Origin: Helianthus annuus
Taxonomy: Eukaryota; Streptophyta; Magnoliopsida; Asterales; Asteraceae
NCBI RefSeq assembly: GCF_002127325.2
Contig: NC_035433.2
Span: 13,814,611-13,878,610, forward strand
Direction of reading: 5' to 3'
DNA: 64,000 nucleotides
Positions within the stretch are counted from its first letter, which is position 1. Every line of letters begins with the position of its first letter. Positions 29,880-42,718 of this stretch are shown piece after piece. The translations under genes and the position numbers were made by a program. The notes beneath the pieces are model-generated. The model saw only the letters and a list, made by a program, of their open reading frames with translations. It had not been told where the DNA came from and made no database searches.

Positions 29880-32800
29880 AAGGGTCGTAACCTCGTCTTA
29901 GCTGGTCAGACCCTCTCTATCGACCTCATTCCTATGGTTCTGGGTAGTTTTGACGTTGTCATTGGGATGGATTGGTTATCTCGACACCAAGCGGAGATTA
30001 TTTGCAAGGAGAAAATCGTCCGTATTCCTCGTCCTGATAAAGAACCCCTCGTGATTCGTGGCGACAAGAGTGGTGCTGTTGTAGGCATCATCTCTTTCCT
30101 TAAGGCCCAGAAGTGTTTGCGAAAGGGCCACACCGCTATCCTAGCCCTCGTTTCTGATTCATCCTCGGAAGAAAAGAAGATAGAAGACATTCCTATTATG
30201 CGCGACTTTCCTGGAGTATTTCCTGAGGAATTACCTGGTCTTCCGCCTCATCGACAAGTCGAGTTTCAAGTCGAGCTAGCTCCCGGAGCAGCACCAGTAG
30301 CTCGAGCACCATATCGTCTAGCTCCATCAGAACTCGAAAAACTGTCCACACAACTACAAGAACTCTTGGAAAAGGGCTTCATACGTCCTAGCTCTTCGCC
30401 TTGGGGAGCTCCGGTGTTATTCGTAAAGAAGAAAGACGATACCTTCAGAATGTGTATCAACTACCGCGAACTCAACAAGGTGATCGTGAAGAATCGTTAT
30501 CCCCTTCCACGCATTGATGACTTGTTCGACCAGTTGCAAGGGTTGAGTTATTACTCTAAGATTGATTTGAGATCGGGCTACCATCAGTTGAGAGTCCGAG
30601 AGGAAGACGTCTCCAAAACAGCATTCAGAACTCGTTACGGCCATTATGAGTTTCTGGTTATGCCTTTTGGATTAACGAATGCACCTGCAGTCTTCATGGA
30701 TCTCATGAACCGAGTGTGCTAGCCTTACCTGGATAAGTTTGTCATAGTGTTCATCGATGACATCCTGATCTATTCTAAGAGTCAGGAGGAACACGAGCAA
30801 CACCTGAGACTTATTCTGGAACTTCTTTAAAAAGAGCAGTTGTATGCCAAGTTTTCGAAATGTGACTTCTGGCTTCGCGAAGTCCACTTTCTAGGCCATG
30901 TGGTAAACAAGGATGGGATTCATGTGGATCCATCCAAGGTTGACTCGATCAAGAACTGGCCTGCACCTCGCTCACCAACAGAAATCCGCCAATTCTTGGG
31001 TTTGGCAGGATATTACAAAAGATTTATCAAAGATTTCTCCAAGATTGCGCAACCTCTCACTTCACTGACTCAGAAAGGTGTCACCTATCATTGGGGTGAT
31101 GCACAGGAATCCGCATTTCAACACTTGAAAGATAGACTTTGTAGCGCACCTATCCTCTCATTGCCCGAAGGCACAGATGATTTTGTAGTTTATTGCGACG
31201 TTTCCATCCAAGGACTTGGTTGCGTGTTGATGCAACGTGACAAGGTCATTGCCTATGCATCGCACCAACTTAAGGTTCACGAAAGGAACTACACTACGCA
31301 CGACTTGGAACTGGGAGCAGTTGTTTTCGCGCTTAAGATATGGAGACATTACCTGTACGGTACCAAGTGCACCATTTACACCGATCACAGGAGTCTCGAG
31401 CATATCTTCAAGCAAAAAGGAATTAAATATGCGACAACGCCGATGGGTCGAACTTTTGAACGACTATGAATGCGCTATCAAGTACCATACAGGCAAGGCC
31501 AATGTCGTGGCTGACGCCCTCAGCCGAAAGGATACTATACCTAAGCGTGTACGTGCGTTACAGCTTACCATTCAATTTAACCTTCCCGCTCAGATTCGCG
31601 ATGCTCAGGTTGAAGCATTGAAGGCGGAGAACATCAGGGATGAGTCCTTACGAGGATCGAGGCAACGACTGGAACAAAAGGAAAACAGCGCCTACTATGT
31701 TAACGGACGCATCTGGGTTCCACTGTATGGAGACCTACGCGAGCTTGTGATGGATGAAACACATAGGTCTCGTTATTCAGTACATCCTGGTTCGGATAAG
31801 ATGTACCATGATCTCAAGACTACATACTGGTGGCCTGGTATGAAAGCCAGCATAGCAACCTACGTCAGTAAATGCTTGACCTGTGCTAGGGTCAAGGTCG
31901 AATACCAGAAACCATCAGGCCCACTTCAACAACCAGAGATCCCGGAATGGAAATGGGAGCAAATTTCCATGGATTTCGTTACTGGCCTGCCCAGATCTCA
32001 ACGCGGAAACGATACCATTTGGGTGATCGTGGATCGACTGACTAAGTCTGCACATTTTCTGCCTATCAAGGAAACGGATAAGTTTTCTACCCTAGCAGAC
32101 ATCTACCTAAAGGAAGTGGTATCAAGGCACGGAGTGCCAACCTCCATCATTTCTGATCGTGACGCGCGTTTTACCTCTGAACTGTGGCAAGCTATGCATA
32201 AGTATTTTGGCTCACGTTTAGATATGAGCACCGCTTATCACCCACAGACGGATGGGCAATCTGAACGCACCATCCAGACCCTTGAAGACATGCTTAGGGC
32301 ATGTGTAATCGATTTGGGTAACGGCTGGGAAAAGCATCTCCCGTTAGTGGAGTTTTCGTATAACAATAGCTACCACACCAACATCCAGGCCGCTCCATTC
32401 GAGGCATTGTATGGACGGAAGTGCCGATCACCTCTTTGCTGGGCAGAAGTTGGTGACAGCCAAATCACTGGTCCAGAACTCGTAGTAGATACAACCGAGA
32501 AGATTGCTCAGATACGACAACGCATGGCGGCAGCTCGTGACCGTCAGAAAAGCTATGCCGATAAGCGAAGGAAACCACTCAAGTTCCAGGTTGAGGATCG
32601 AGTGCTACTCAAAGGTGTAGTCCGTCTTGGCAAACGAGCCAAACTCAATCCGCGTTATGTCAGACCGTTCGAAATCATTGAGAAAATTGGCACGGTGGCC
32701 TACAGGTTGAATCTACCTGAAGAACTCAGTGGAGTTCACAACGTATTCCATGTGTCGAATCTGAAGAAGTGTCTGTTAGATGAGACCCTCATAGTTCCCT

Positions 32801-33060
32801 TAAAGGAACTCACTATCGACGACCAACTGCGATTCGTCGAGGAACCAGTAGAGATTACTGACCGAGACGTTAAGATTCTCAAGCGCACCAGAATACCTCT
32901 TGTCCGAGTTCGTTGGGATTCCCGTCGTGGCCCAGAGTATACCTGGGAATGAGAAGACCAAATGAAACTCAAGTATCCCCAGCTGTTTAAGAAAAACGCA
33001 ACCACTACTGAGGCTGAAGCTACTGCCGAATTTCGGGACGAAATTCCAAATCAACCGGGG
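29880..33060 (+). pseudogene. Ty3/gypsy pol (RT-RNase H-integrase), multiply disrupted
   Basis: The order follows the Ty3 family. A protease end ([16 protein letters not shown]) is followed by RT ([12 protein letters not shown].., [19 protein letters not shown], catalytic FIDD near 30755), RNase H ([22 protein letters not shown]), the integrase zinc region and core ([32 protein letters not shown]) and the C-terminal tail ([19 protein letters not shown]). The lesions are TAG at ~30721 (Lys site), TAA at ~30828, a one-base insertion near 31420 and TGA at ~32950 (Arg site). All expected domains are present, so it is a formerly full pol. Confidence 0.9.
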
Positions 33061-33170
33061 GGGGGATGATGTGACACCCCAGGAAAACCAGGAAACCAAT
33101 GCAACTTAACTAGCTTCCTCAGTAACCACGAGCTAAATTTCGGGACGAAATTTTCTTAACAAGGGGAGAA
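33055..33170 (+). other. Duplicated polypurine tract with decoy LTR head
   Basis: Two modules follow each other. The first is G9 at 33057-33065 followed by TGTGACA at 33070-33076, and the second is aaggggagaa at 33161-33170 followed by the real LTR TGTGACA at 33171. Each is preceded by the inverted repeat aatttcgggacgaaatt. The same 101 bp spacing recurs in the gypsy at 54545/54646. Confidence 0.75.
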
Positions 33171-36090
33171 TGTGACAACCCTCAAAATTCCATGTATTCC
33201 GTACAAGTTTTTAGTGATAATTAAAGTGCTTGACGACTGTGTGGAATTACTTAACTGCTCTCTGATTACTGTGTTATACTTACAGGTACTTGTTAACATA
33301 CTAATAATGTACAGAAAAGTCATTAAATAGTCCGTTATGTCTTCCTGAGTGTTGAAAATTAAAAACGTTACAAAAATATATATGTATGACACTTTACAGA
33401 TTAATTAAGCACTTTAACGGAACAACACCGAACCGAACAACCGGACTTTACCCGGAACACAAAAATATTGTCAAACACATTATTCTTATTTTTCTGAGCT
33501 AGTTAGGGTCCCCGAACACCCTAACACACTCTATAATTAATAACACACCTTAATACACTAACTAAATATTTGAAATCCAACTAAACTAGTAACCTTGCCA
33601 TTGAAACCCAACCCTGTACCCCCCCATCTTACGGTCACATGGGTGGTGCCCCACCACTTGATCTTCTTGATTAGTTTAGTGGATTTGTATGTACATATGG
33701 GGACATTAGACCTAAGGGGTAAAAGGGTGTTGGGTGATTTCTTATTTAACCACTAGACCATCACACATTATCATCATTCAACCCTCAACAACACACCAAA
33801 GCTCTCCCTCTCTTCTCTTGTTCAGCCGAAACCAAGCACACCCACCATCACCACCTTCAAGTCTTCCTTCAAGCATTCTACATACATCCAAAGGTGCTAC
33901 GGGTCATACAACGAAGTTTGGTGCTCTCGGAAGTGGAAGGACCTTCTCTATTCGCTATTAACCATCACTTTTCTACTCTCGAACTTCCCTAGCCTTGAGC
34001 TAGTGGTAAGAACTTAGATCTGTTCATTCTTCATGTTATTTAAGTGGTTAATAGTTGTTTGATGATGAAAATCCATGAACACTAAAGAACCATGAACAAA
34101 GTCTTGCATATAAACTAACTTGTAATGAAATATTAATGAAACATAATGAAGTGATGATAAACTGAAGTTGTCTTGATTATGTTACTGATTTACTTGCTGA
34201 TCTACCTGTAATATTGATGTTTGATGTTGTTGTGATCACTAAACATGTTAACGGAATCAATCGAACACAAGTTAAAAAGATAAAAGCTGAAACAGTAGGC
34301 TGTTTGGTTTTTACAGCCAACTTCAATTGGCTGTAACCAGACCGTAACTTAATGAAAAATGTATATTCTGAAGTCTAGATTTCTGTATTATGAAATACGG
34401 TCCTAATGGCACTGGAATCATAATTTTTGGACTTCGTTTACTATTTTTAAAGACCTGATTTCTAACAGCAGCTAAAGCTGAGTTTTTACAGCAGTAAATG
34501 GGTGTTATATTTTTAGTCATAACTTGAAATCTGGGTAGAATTAGATCATGAAACTGGTACTGTAGATGGACACTAATGTCGTAGTAATTGTCCAACTAGA
34601 ATTTCGTCAATCCGACTTACAATGAATTTTTAATGAATTATTCCGTAGACTGCAGTCAGAAAAAGATAAATCTGAGTGCAGTCCGGAAAATGATTTTTAA
34701 TAAAATATTAGTGATGAATTAGATCCCGAGATTTTTACACAATTATATTTGGATCATTTAGCACCTTCTGTAAAAAGTTGGGAATTTTTGAAATGAGATA
34801 ACTATTTTATTAAAATGCTCGAAAACTACCCAGTTTCGGATAATTAAGTTGAAATGACATAAGTAGTGATTTGCGTGTTATCTGTGAATGATCTAACATG
34901 TTATGTGTCAATAAAAGTGTTATGTGCAATGTCGTATGTTTATTTGTGAATGAGAATAGGTGGGGAGTTTATATGGGCATAAGTTGTTAAAGTAATACAT
35001 GTTATGTGATAGATACGTGTAGGAACTTCGTGTTCTGTTTGAAAACCACTAAATGACTAACTGGTAATCATATTAGGACGTGACTGACCGACCTTGACTG
35101 TTAGCTATATTTGAGAATCTAATCGAGCAAACCGAGGTGAGTTCACACACTTTCTAAGGCATGGGATTCCCGGTGGTTTGGGAATGGGTTAAAGAATTAA
35201 AATGGAATCTACATATCTTACTTAGGTAGGATATGTACGGCCATCCTCCTTGGGTAGGATGCCAATATTAATCCTGCGTATTCTCTTTGGGAGAACTACG
35301 TACGATCGTCCTCCTTGGGAAGGACAACAACCTTAAAACTTACTAAACAAAACTCTATCATAAGTCCCTCATTTTATATCGACTTAATCGCCGAGGCCGA
35401 TGGCGAGCGGGTCATTATTTAATAGCGCTATTAGGTTTAACAAACCTCACACCGTGTCGTCCGAACGGGAGTGTACTAATGGACTAAGGCAAAGGGTCAA
35501 TGCTGATAGACATTGACTTAGGGCACAACTTACTTTCGGTAGTAGTCGATATCATACCGTCTAGTAGTTCACATGGGGAAGCCCCCACTAATCATGGATA
35601 TGGTTTGGGTAATAAAGAATGAACTGGTTAAATTTTCTTTCAACTACAGGATGGCAATTACGCCAACGAAAGCCAAACCACGTTTTCAGAAATAACTTAA
35701 AACAAATCAACCAATCGTGAACTCACTCAACTTTGTTGTTGACTCGTTGTTACATGCCTTACAGGTCGTTAAATGCTTGGAGCTTGCACGAGGAAGGAGT
35801 CGTTGTGGGATACGGACTGTTATGTTCCGTGTTTAATATTTAATCCTTATGAACTTATTAAACTTACGCTTTGGACTTTAAACTTATGAACTATGGACTT
35901 ATGTTTTTGGATTTACGTTTATGCTTCCACTGTTTAAACTAAACTTAGTTAACTAGCTTTGGTCATCAATCGTATTGTGGTTGATTTCATTTACTTAATT
36001 ACATTGTTCAATATGATTGGTGGCTCGATCCTGGTCATGTCACGCCTCCAAGCGGTGGTACTCCGCATGGTGGATTTTGGGGGTGTGACA
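33171..36090 (+). repeat. 3' LTR (2920 bp), complete
   Basis: TGTGACAACC..GGGTGTGACA, followed by the TSD. It includes hairpin-prone repeats around 35220-35330 ('tacggccatcctccttgg', 'ggtaggatgcc'), as the 5' LTR does at 29170-29295. No gene. Confidence 0.92.
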
Positions 36091-36095
36091 TTTTA

Positions 36096-37576
36096 AACTC
36101 AGATTTCCAGATTTGACCTTTTAAGCTTATGTGAAATTTCCAAAATGCCCATTCGGTGCGTAGTTTGGTTATGAATGATAAATTTCACATATATGCAATA
36201 CCCTACTGATATAACTTATTAAATTAAGTATTTTTACTGATTATATCAGACCCGAAACTCAGATTAATATTTAAACTCTTTTATAAGCTTTAAAATGACC
36301 AAAATACCCCTACGGGGCATAATTTGAGTTTAAATCCATTTTGGGCATAATGGAAGGTATCCTACTGATATCACAACATATTTAAGGCATATTAACTTAG
36401 GAAACCTGATCATGACTCTTTTGGTTACCCGTTACGCATTTTTCGCGTTCGGCGCAGTTTATGTAACTAGTTTGCATAAATTAGCCGAAACGGGTCAAAC
36501 CTTATCATTTTTAACTCAAAATCCAGAATGTGTTTAGTTTACCCATATTATACAAGTATACAAACTTGTCGGGTCTAAACCACATTCTAATCCGGTCTTC
36601 GCTTAATCGTGCGTTTTGAACCGTATATCTTCCTTTAAAACTAACCGGTCTAAGTTTAGGCTTAATTAAGACCCGTTAGGAATCTAATAGGTTATTAAAA
36701 CCTTCGTTCCAGATTAGGAGACCAGTAAAAGCTACTTGCACTCACTGATTGTGATATATACTTGCTCAGGTAAATACTTTTAACTTATTTTCCCTTATAC
36801 GGGCTTGGGGTACGGTATATAAAATACCGCTTGGTCGGGCATTGAATTTTTTATCATATGAAGGTTAATTTATTGAGATGACCCGTTTAAACTGTTTTGT
36901 TTGCTTAAAGCCTTTGGGGGGTTAATGACCATGTCCCGGATATCCTTGGCATCATTCATTGAAATGGCCACTACCTAAGCACGGGGTGTAGGCATACACC
37001 TGCCGGTGCGTATATAAAAAGATATAACCGCCGTTCGAGAATAACTCGCCGCGGGATTATATTATGTGATGTGTCAATTAATCTTTAACCCGGTATTCAA
37101 CCCGGGCTACTGAATGTATAACGAACATGTAATTCTTTTACGAGTTTATGTATAAATAATTATCCCAAGTTATAAAAGATATTTTGTGCCTTGTGCATTC
37201 AAATCAATTTTCTTAAACATTTTCAAAATGAGTCAGTTAATTGTATTTACAAGTGTAAACTGACGTATTTTCCAAAAAAAGGCTAAGTGCAGGTACTAAT
37301 CGAAATAGGTTGGCCACTCCTAGCATCAATAAAAGAGTCTTGCAAGCTTAGATGTTAAGAATCTGTTGAACAATGATCTTTTTATCTTTGATCCGCCTGT
37401 GGATCTTTTACAGCCGTTTTTGTAATACTTATATTTCTCTTCATCGGTTTGTAATGTATTTATCTTTTGCTTCCGCTGTGCATTAAATTGTGTTGTTTGA
37501 CTATGACGATATCAACTACGTCACGATACTCCCCACCGGGCCCACCGGTAATACGTGGAAATATCGGGGTGTGACA
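36096..37576 (+). repeat. Ty3/gypsy LTR, last part, ending TGTGACA
   Basis: This is the continuation of the LTR of 18015-19575 and 26913-27112 beyond the nested gypsy. It ends '..aatatcggggtgtgaca' at 37576 and abuts a chromovirus pol. Hairpins such as cggtat/ataccg (near 36818-36834) occur. No gene. Confidence 0.6.
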
Positions 37577-39702
37577 AACAGCTCGCCCTCTCACAGAGTT
37601 AACCAAGAAAGACGGATTTAAGTGGAATGATGCAGTGATGGTAGCATTTACTCGGTTGAAAGAGGCGTTGATATCTGCTCCAGTCCTTCAATTACCAGAT
37701 TTTTCTAAGGAGTTTATTATTGAATGTGATGCGTCTTCAGAGGGCGTTGGCGCCATTTTGATCCAGGATAATCACCCCATTGCTTATTTTAGTAAAGGTT
37801 TTTCACCTTCTAACCGCTTTAAATCGATGTATGATAGGGAACTTCTTGCTTTGGTTCTTGCGATTCAGAAGTGGAACCGTTACTTGTTGGCGCAGCACTT
37901 TTATATCAAGACCGATCACTCTACTCTTAAACACCTGATGGAACAACGAATTACTACCAATGAGCAGCAAAGACTCCTATTAAAGCTGATGCCCTATGAT
38001 TTCTCCATCATTTACCGCGTCGGAAAGGAGAATAAGGGTGCCGATGCCTTGTCCTGCCGTCCCCACTCTAGTGAGTTGTTCACTCTCATCATACCGCAAT
38101 GTTTAGATCTACCAGACATACAACAAGGCCTGGCGACCCCTACACCAGTCATATTCTTCAACATTTGAATCTCAATCCATCAACTTGCCAAGGTTTCACA
38201 CTCGTAGGATCCAATCTGTTCTACAAAGGTCGTTTGGTCATTCCAGCCATACTATCCATCCGTGATAAACTTCTACACGAAGCTCACTCTACTCTGATTG
38301 GTGGTCACGGGGGTTCCTAAAAACGATGAAACGTTTATCTACACATTATTTTTGGCCTAAACAAAAACAAGACGTCAGGTTGTTTGTCCAAGAGTGCCTA
38401 GTTTTGCCAGCAGAACAAATACGAGACTCTTTCTCCAACCGGTCTCCTGCAGCCTTTACCAATACGGGAACAAATTTGGGAAGATATTTCTATGGATTTC
38501 ATCACGGGATTGCCTAAATCCAATCCCACAGATACTATTCTAGTAGTGGTCGACCGACTAAGTAAGTATGCCCATTTTATTGCTCTTTCTCATCCCTTTA
38601 CAGCCAAAGATGTAGCTGGTGTGTTATGTAAAGAGATTGCCCGACTTCATGGGTTTCCCCGCTCAATCGTCTCATATCGAGATGTAATCCTCCTTAGCCA
38701 TTTTTGGCAAGAATTATTTCGCTTGGGCCAAACAAAGCTTAAAATGAGTACAAGTTATCATCCTCAGACGGACGACCAAACTGAGGTTGTTAACCGCTGT
38801 CTTGAGGCCTATTTGAGGTGCATCGCTCATGAGCAAACTGCCAAATGGAAAATTTTTCTTCCATGGGCTGAATACTCTTACAACACAAGCTTTCACACCT
38901 CTGCCAGCACGACCCCTTTTCGAACTGTCTATGATCGAGATCCACCCCATCTTTTACCATATGCCACTAGGGAAACTATGATTGCAGACTTGGAACAACA
39001 ACTACTAGAGCGTGATGATATGTTGCGACTGCTGCGTGACAACTTACAAAAGGCACAAGACCGGATGAAGAACCAAGCTGATTTGAAACGTATGGAGTTG
39101 TCTTTCCAGGTGGGAGATCATGTATTTTTGAAGATTCAGCCCTACCGCCAGAGAACAATAGCTAAATGCCGATGTGAAAAGCTATCTCCTTATTTCTTTG
39201 GTCCTTATGCATTCTAAGAAAAATCGGAGCTGTCGCATATGAACTTGAGCTTCCATCAGACTCTCAGGTACATCCGATCTTCCATGTCTCCATGCTCTGA
39301 CCTGCACGTGGCCAACAACCGCCAACGCCATTACCTCCCCTGCCCATTACCAAAGACTGGGTGATTGATTTACAACCTGCAGGCGTCCAACATCATCGCT
39401 GGGTTTTTGAAGCGGGTCAACCCGTGTTAGAGTTGCTGATCACTTGGGCTAACAGACCTCGAGAGGAAGCTACATGGGAAAATTATGATTTATTACGGGA
39501 GCAATTTCCTCATTTTTGCCTTGAGGACAAGTCGTCTTTCCGGGCGGGATGTAATGATACGGTTCCAACTAAAGTCTATACCCGAAAAAGAAAATCGGAT
39601 AAGTCGAATAAGAAAATGGGCGGGTCGATGGAGCAAATGTATATTTTATTTAATTCCCGCCTTAATCCTCTAGAGCCAGCAAGCGAAGAAAACGTGGAGT
39701 AG
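37577..39702 (+). pseudogene. Chromovirus (Ty3/gypsy) pol fragment: RNase H, integrase, chromodomain
   Basis: The fragment begins abruptly at the LTR edge, in frame with TARPLTELTKKDGFKW (end of RT), then RNase H (IIECDASSEGVGAIL, KTDHSTLKHLMEQ, GADALSCR) to a shift near 38150. The integrase zinc region is scattered over shifted frames (38160-38517). The integrase core is open at 38492-39217 (MDFITGLPKSNPTDTILVVV, SYHPQTDDQTEVV), then a shift, and a chromodomain-like end (VLELLITWANRPREEATWEN) with a basic tail to 39702. The catalytic Asp of the usual SDRD motif reads SYRD with Asp retained. It is a different lineage from 27118-36090, nearer Reina-type chromoviruses by the chromodomain; moderate certainty. 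Confidence 0.85.
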
Positions 39703-40389
39703 TGGGGCAGTTACAAACAATTTTATCTCAGCTTTAGTATTTAATTTTTGTTTTGCAAAATGTTGGTTGTCTTTTTGAATTTTAATTTGTCTTTGTACGA
39801 ACTTGGAGAGTTACAGCCCCTCTCGAATTGGGCGAATTTGCTATTGTGATTCAAAACTCATTTGATTTCTTTTATTCCATCCCTTGTTCCTACCATAGTG
39901 TTTAACCCCCGTGTTGCGGGGTGTAGGTTGTAAACCGTGCTAGGTAGTAAGCAAACAACAACCAAAACTGGAAAAAAAATAAAACAAAAATGCAAATTTG
40001 TAGCACCACGCGACCTCAAACGTAGGCAAAAACAAACACAAACTTATGCTGTGAGCTAACATAAAACGTAGTCACACTCATATTTATGGCGATAGAAACT
40101 TTAAACTAAAGACAAAACTTATAACGACAACTAAACACAAATTTATAAGGACTGAAAGTGTAAACCAAGACCAAACACTACATCAAAGTTATAAAAAATA
40201 CAAAAAAAATTAAGAAAAAAATAACCCTCCACCATTGAGAACCAAAGAGTGGCATTGTAATTAAGTCTTAATTGAGGCCTACTTTTCATACTGTAGCTAA
40301 GAGCTACCCTAATTGTAATATATACAAATGCATACTATGAGGGCATCTATACTATAATATAATAGTTAAAGATGGCAAAATAGGTGAGT
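39703..40389 (+). other. AT-rich non-coding DNA, possible chromovirus 3' LTR remnant
   Basis: No gene is present. A 'gtggggcagttacaaac' stretch at 39701-39717 follows the pol stop and could be a polypurine tract and LTR start, but I cannot find the LTR end or a second copy. The rest is AT-rich. Confidence 0.3.
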
Positions 40390-40495
40390 TGGTTGTTGGG
40401 TCAGGATGGGTTTGAGTTAGGATGAGTTTGAGTCAGGATGAGTTAGGGTCATGGTGAGTTTAGGCCAGGATGGGTTTGGGTTAAAATGGGCTAAA
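40390..40495 (+). repeat. Degenerate ~15-16 bp minisatellite
   Basis: Variants of 'caggatgggtttgggtt' / 'taggatgagtttgagt' follow each other six or so times. No coding potential. Confidence 0.55.
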
Positions 40496-40630
40496 AATAA
40501 ATTAACAATAATAACGAAATGAAAAAAAATGTATAAAAATAAATAGATAAAAATTATAAAATGTAAAAGATAAAAATAAAATAAACTATAAAAATTATAT
40601 AGATAAAATTATATAGATAAAATTATATAG

Positions 40631-40660
40631 AATCACCGGGGTAACCCTTTACCCAAAAAA
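40631..40660 (+). mobile_element. Bare LINE tail (30 bp, hairpin plus A6)
   Basis: AATCACCGGGG.. to A6 is the exact LINE 3' end (core 40635-40654) with no UTR upstream, placed in an 'ataaaattatat' microsatellite. It is an extreme 5' truncation, or a tail moved alone. Confidence 0.8.
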
Positions 40661-42520
40661 GAAAGAATTTTAAAAATTTAAAAAGTTAAAACACAAAAAA
40701 AAAAAAATTATCTAACAGCCCACTAATGTTATGTTTACACTTCATATTTAAGTTATGTCCTTTCCCTTTAGCATGCATTGTTAACTATTGATCATGGCTT
40801 CAAGGTACTTGGTTTTGCAAGTGTCTTTTTGGTTATAACTAACTAATGAGTCAGACTAGGGAACTCCTAAAGGTTCTAGACATTGAGGGCTAATGTTTGG
40901 AGTTTTAAAGTAGTTAGAAATTTGTCTTCTTTTCTTAATCTGAAGACAACAAATGTCAACTTACATTTGATCATAAAAAGGTTATATCTTAGTTATCCAC
41001 AATATCACATTAACATGTACGTGGCAGGTTGGGTAAAAGATCAAAGCGAGTTGCGTGAAAATGGGTAAACCTGTAGGGCCGATTAAAACCTATTCGAGCA
41101 AATGAAGAAATTTAGGAGATTTTAATATACAAATATAGGTACAAAAAATATTAAGTAAATGTATCCTTTTTTTCTTGAATAAAGCCAAGATTGTAAGCAC
41201 TTTACTCAAAATAACAAGAACTATAGATAACAAAAACATATATAATCAGCCCTATCAAATGAGAGATTACATTGAATACGATCTTGATGAACAAGAGAGT
41301 GCGGGGAAATCAAAATCACTTATAGATTCTATTGAGACATTCATCAAACACCTAGAGTGTGTCTCTGTAAGACCCATCATGCTTACGTTATCATTTAGTA
41401 AACTCTTTAATTTTAAAACATCAAGATAACGATATTTATATAAGTTTCAAGGTTTACAAAAACTTGCTTCAAGTTTCCAAAACATATTGTGCAAACCTAA
41501 CATACTTGACCCTTTTAAAACTTACAACCCATATGTACTAATGAAAGTAAACACAACATTTAAAATGTTTTGTGACAAAAGAACTAGATTCGTTTGCGGA
41601 AGCATCTTTATGCACGCGTTCGGTTCTATTACAAAGCTTGATCTTCATCCGCAAGTTCCTATAGTTACCTGTGATCAAAATGCTTAAAACTATCAATTTT
41701 ATGATGTTATAATATAATCTAACATGTTCGGAACATCAAACTGAACAACATAAAAAAAATTTGCGGATCTGGGCAGCTGTCGCGGGGCGCGACAGAGTCA
41801 GGTTTAGCCTACGCGGCCCGCGAGCGCTGTCGCGTGTCGCAACAGTGATGGTGATTTTTGGTCGCGTGACGCGACGATGCAAATTTTCCAGCAGGTTTGT
41901 TTCCCAAACCTGCATTTTCCCAGCTAATAGCCATTTTACAAAAACTATCATAACTTGTTCGCTTTGAGTCCGATTTGGATCACGTTTCTTTCTACGTGAC
42001 CGTAATCAGATAACCTATAACATAGAATCAAAATCCCATATCAAGATTCAAAAATTTCTTGATTTTATACCCTTCGAAGTCATAAATTTATACAAGTTAT
42101 ATTGACCCGTTCAAGAATTTGAACTATAACCTCATTTTATGACCTTTAACCTGCTATAACCAAATACACATCCCATACTTATAGTTACGACACCTTTTAT
42201 ACTGCAAATTCAAGTACCAATAACAAGTTACATATGTCCTAAGTGCCTTGTTTAACTCAATTATCGACATTTATCACTTAAACATACCAAAGTTCAACAC
42301 TTTGGTGATTTTGACCCGTTTGATTTCATTAGCGAAATCCATCGCCATTTTCGAATCAAACATGTAGTATTTGAGTCAATTCGACCCATTTAATCTATTA
42401 AGTGGAGTCCACCACCTTAATCATTTATATGTCATCGAATTTCTACTTTTTCTTGTTTGGGTACTACAAACGAAATCCTTCATTTTAGTAATATCCAAAC
42501 ATTATAACGAATTGATTATC
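40661..42520 (-). repeat. AT-rich DNA with gypsy-LTR-like, GC-hairpin segment
   Basis: I see no gene. At 41777-41795 CTGTCGCG and CGCGACAG form an 8 bp stem with a GGG loop. Further GC-rich inverted motifs (acgcggcccgcg, cgctgtcgcg, gtgacgcgac) follow to 41880 in otherwise AT-rich DNA. This resembles the U3 hairpins at 8339-8384 and 18280-18316, so the stretch is probably an old LTR, likely minus. Small frames at 40883, 41175 and 41487 show no recognisable protein. Confidence 0.4.
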
Positions 42521-42718
42521 TTTTTTGGGTAAAGGGTTACCCCGGTGACTTTTATATAAAACCAAAAAAACCAAGTGAGAAGCAAAACAAACTCCTCAGT
42601 TCTCCTGAATGACATGCCATTACAGGAGTCAACACAAAAAATATAACTAGAAAAACACCAATACACCAATAAAACTAAGCGACATCAGACGCATATACAC
42701 ACATAATATGAGCTGCCG

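Larger units (their letters stand above)
27118..36090 (+). mobile_element. Ty3/gypsy chromovirus-like element, complete ends, internally deleted
   Basis: TSD-bounded, the order is 5' LTR (27118-29371, truncated), gag end, protease, RT, RNase H, integrase with a chromodomain-like tail, duplicated polypurine tract, 3' LTR (33171-36090). The end of the 5' LTR, the primer site and most of gag are deleted at 29371. The pol C-terminus ([20 protein letters not shown]) resembles Tekay/Del chromoviruses; lineage is judged by eye. Confidence 0.9.

Noticed and set aside
41175..41687. Small frames of 66-84 codons
   Set aside because: AT-rich, no recognisable protein, no homologue elsewhere in the window.
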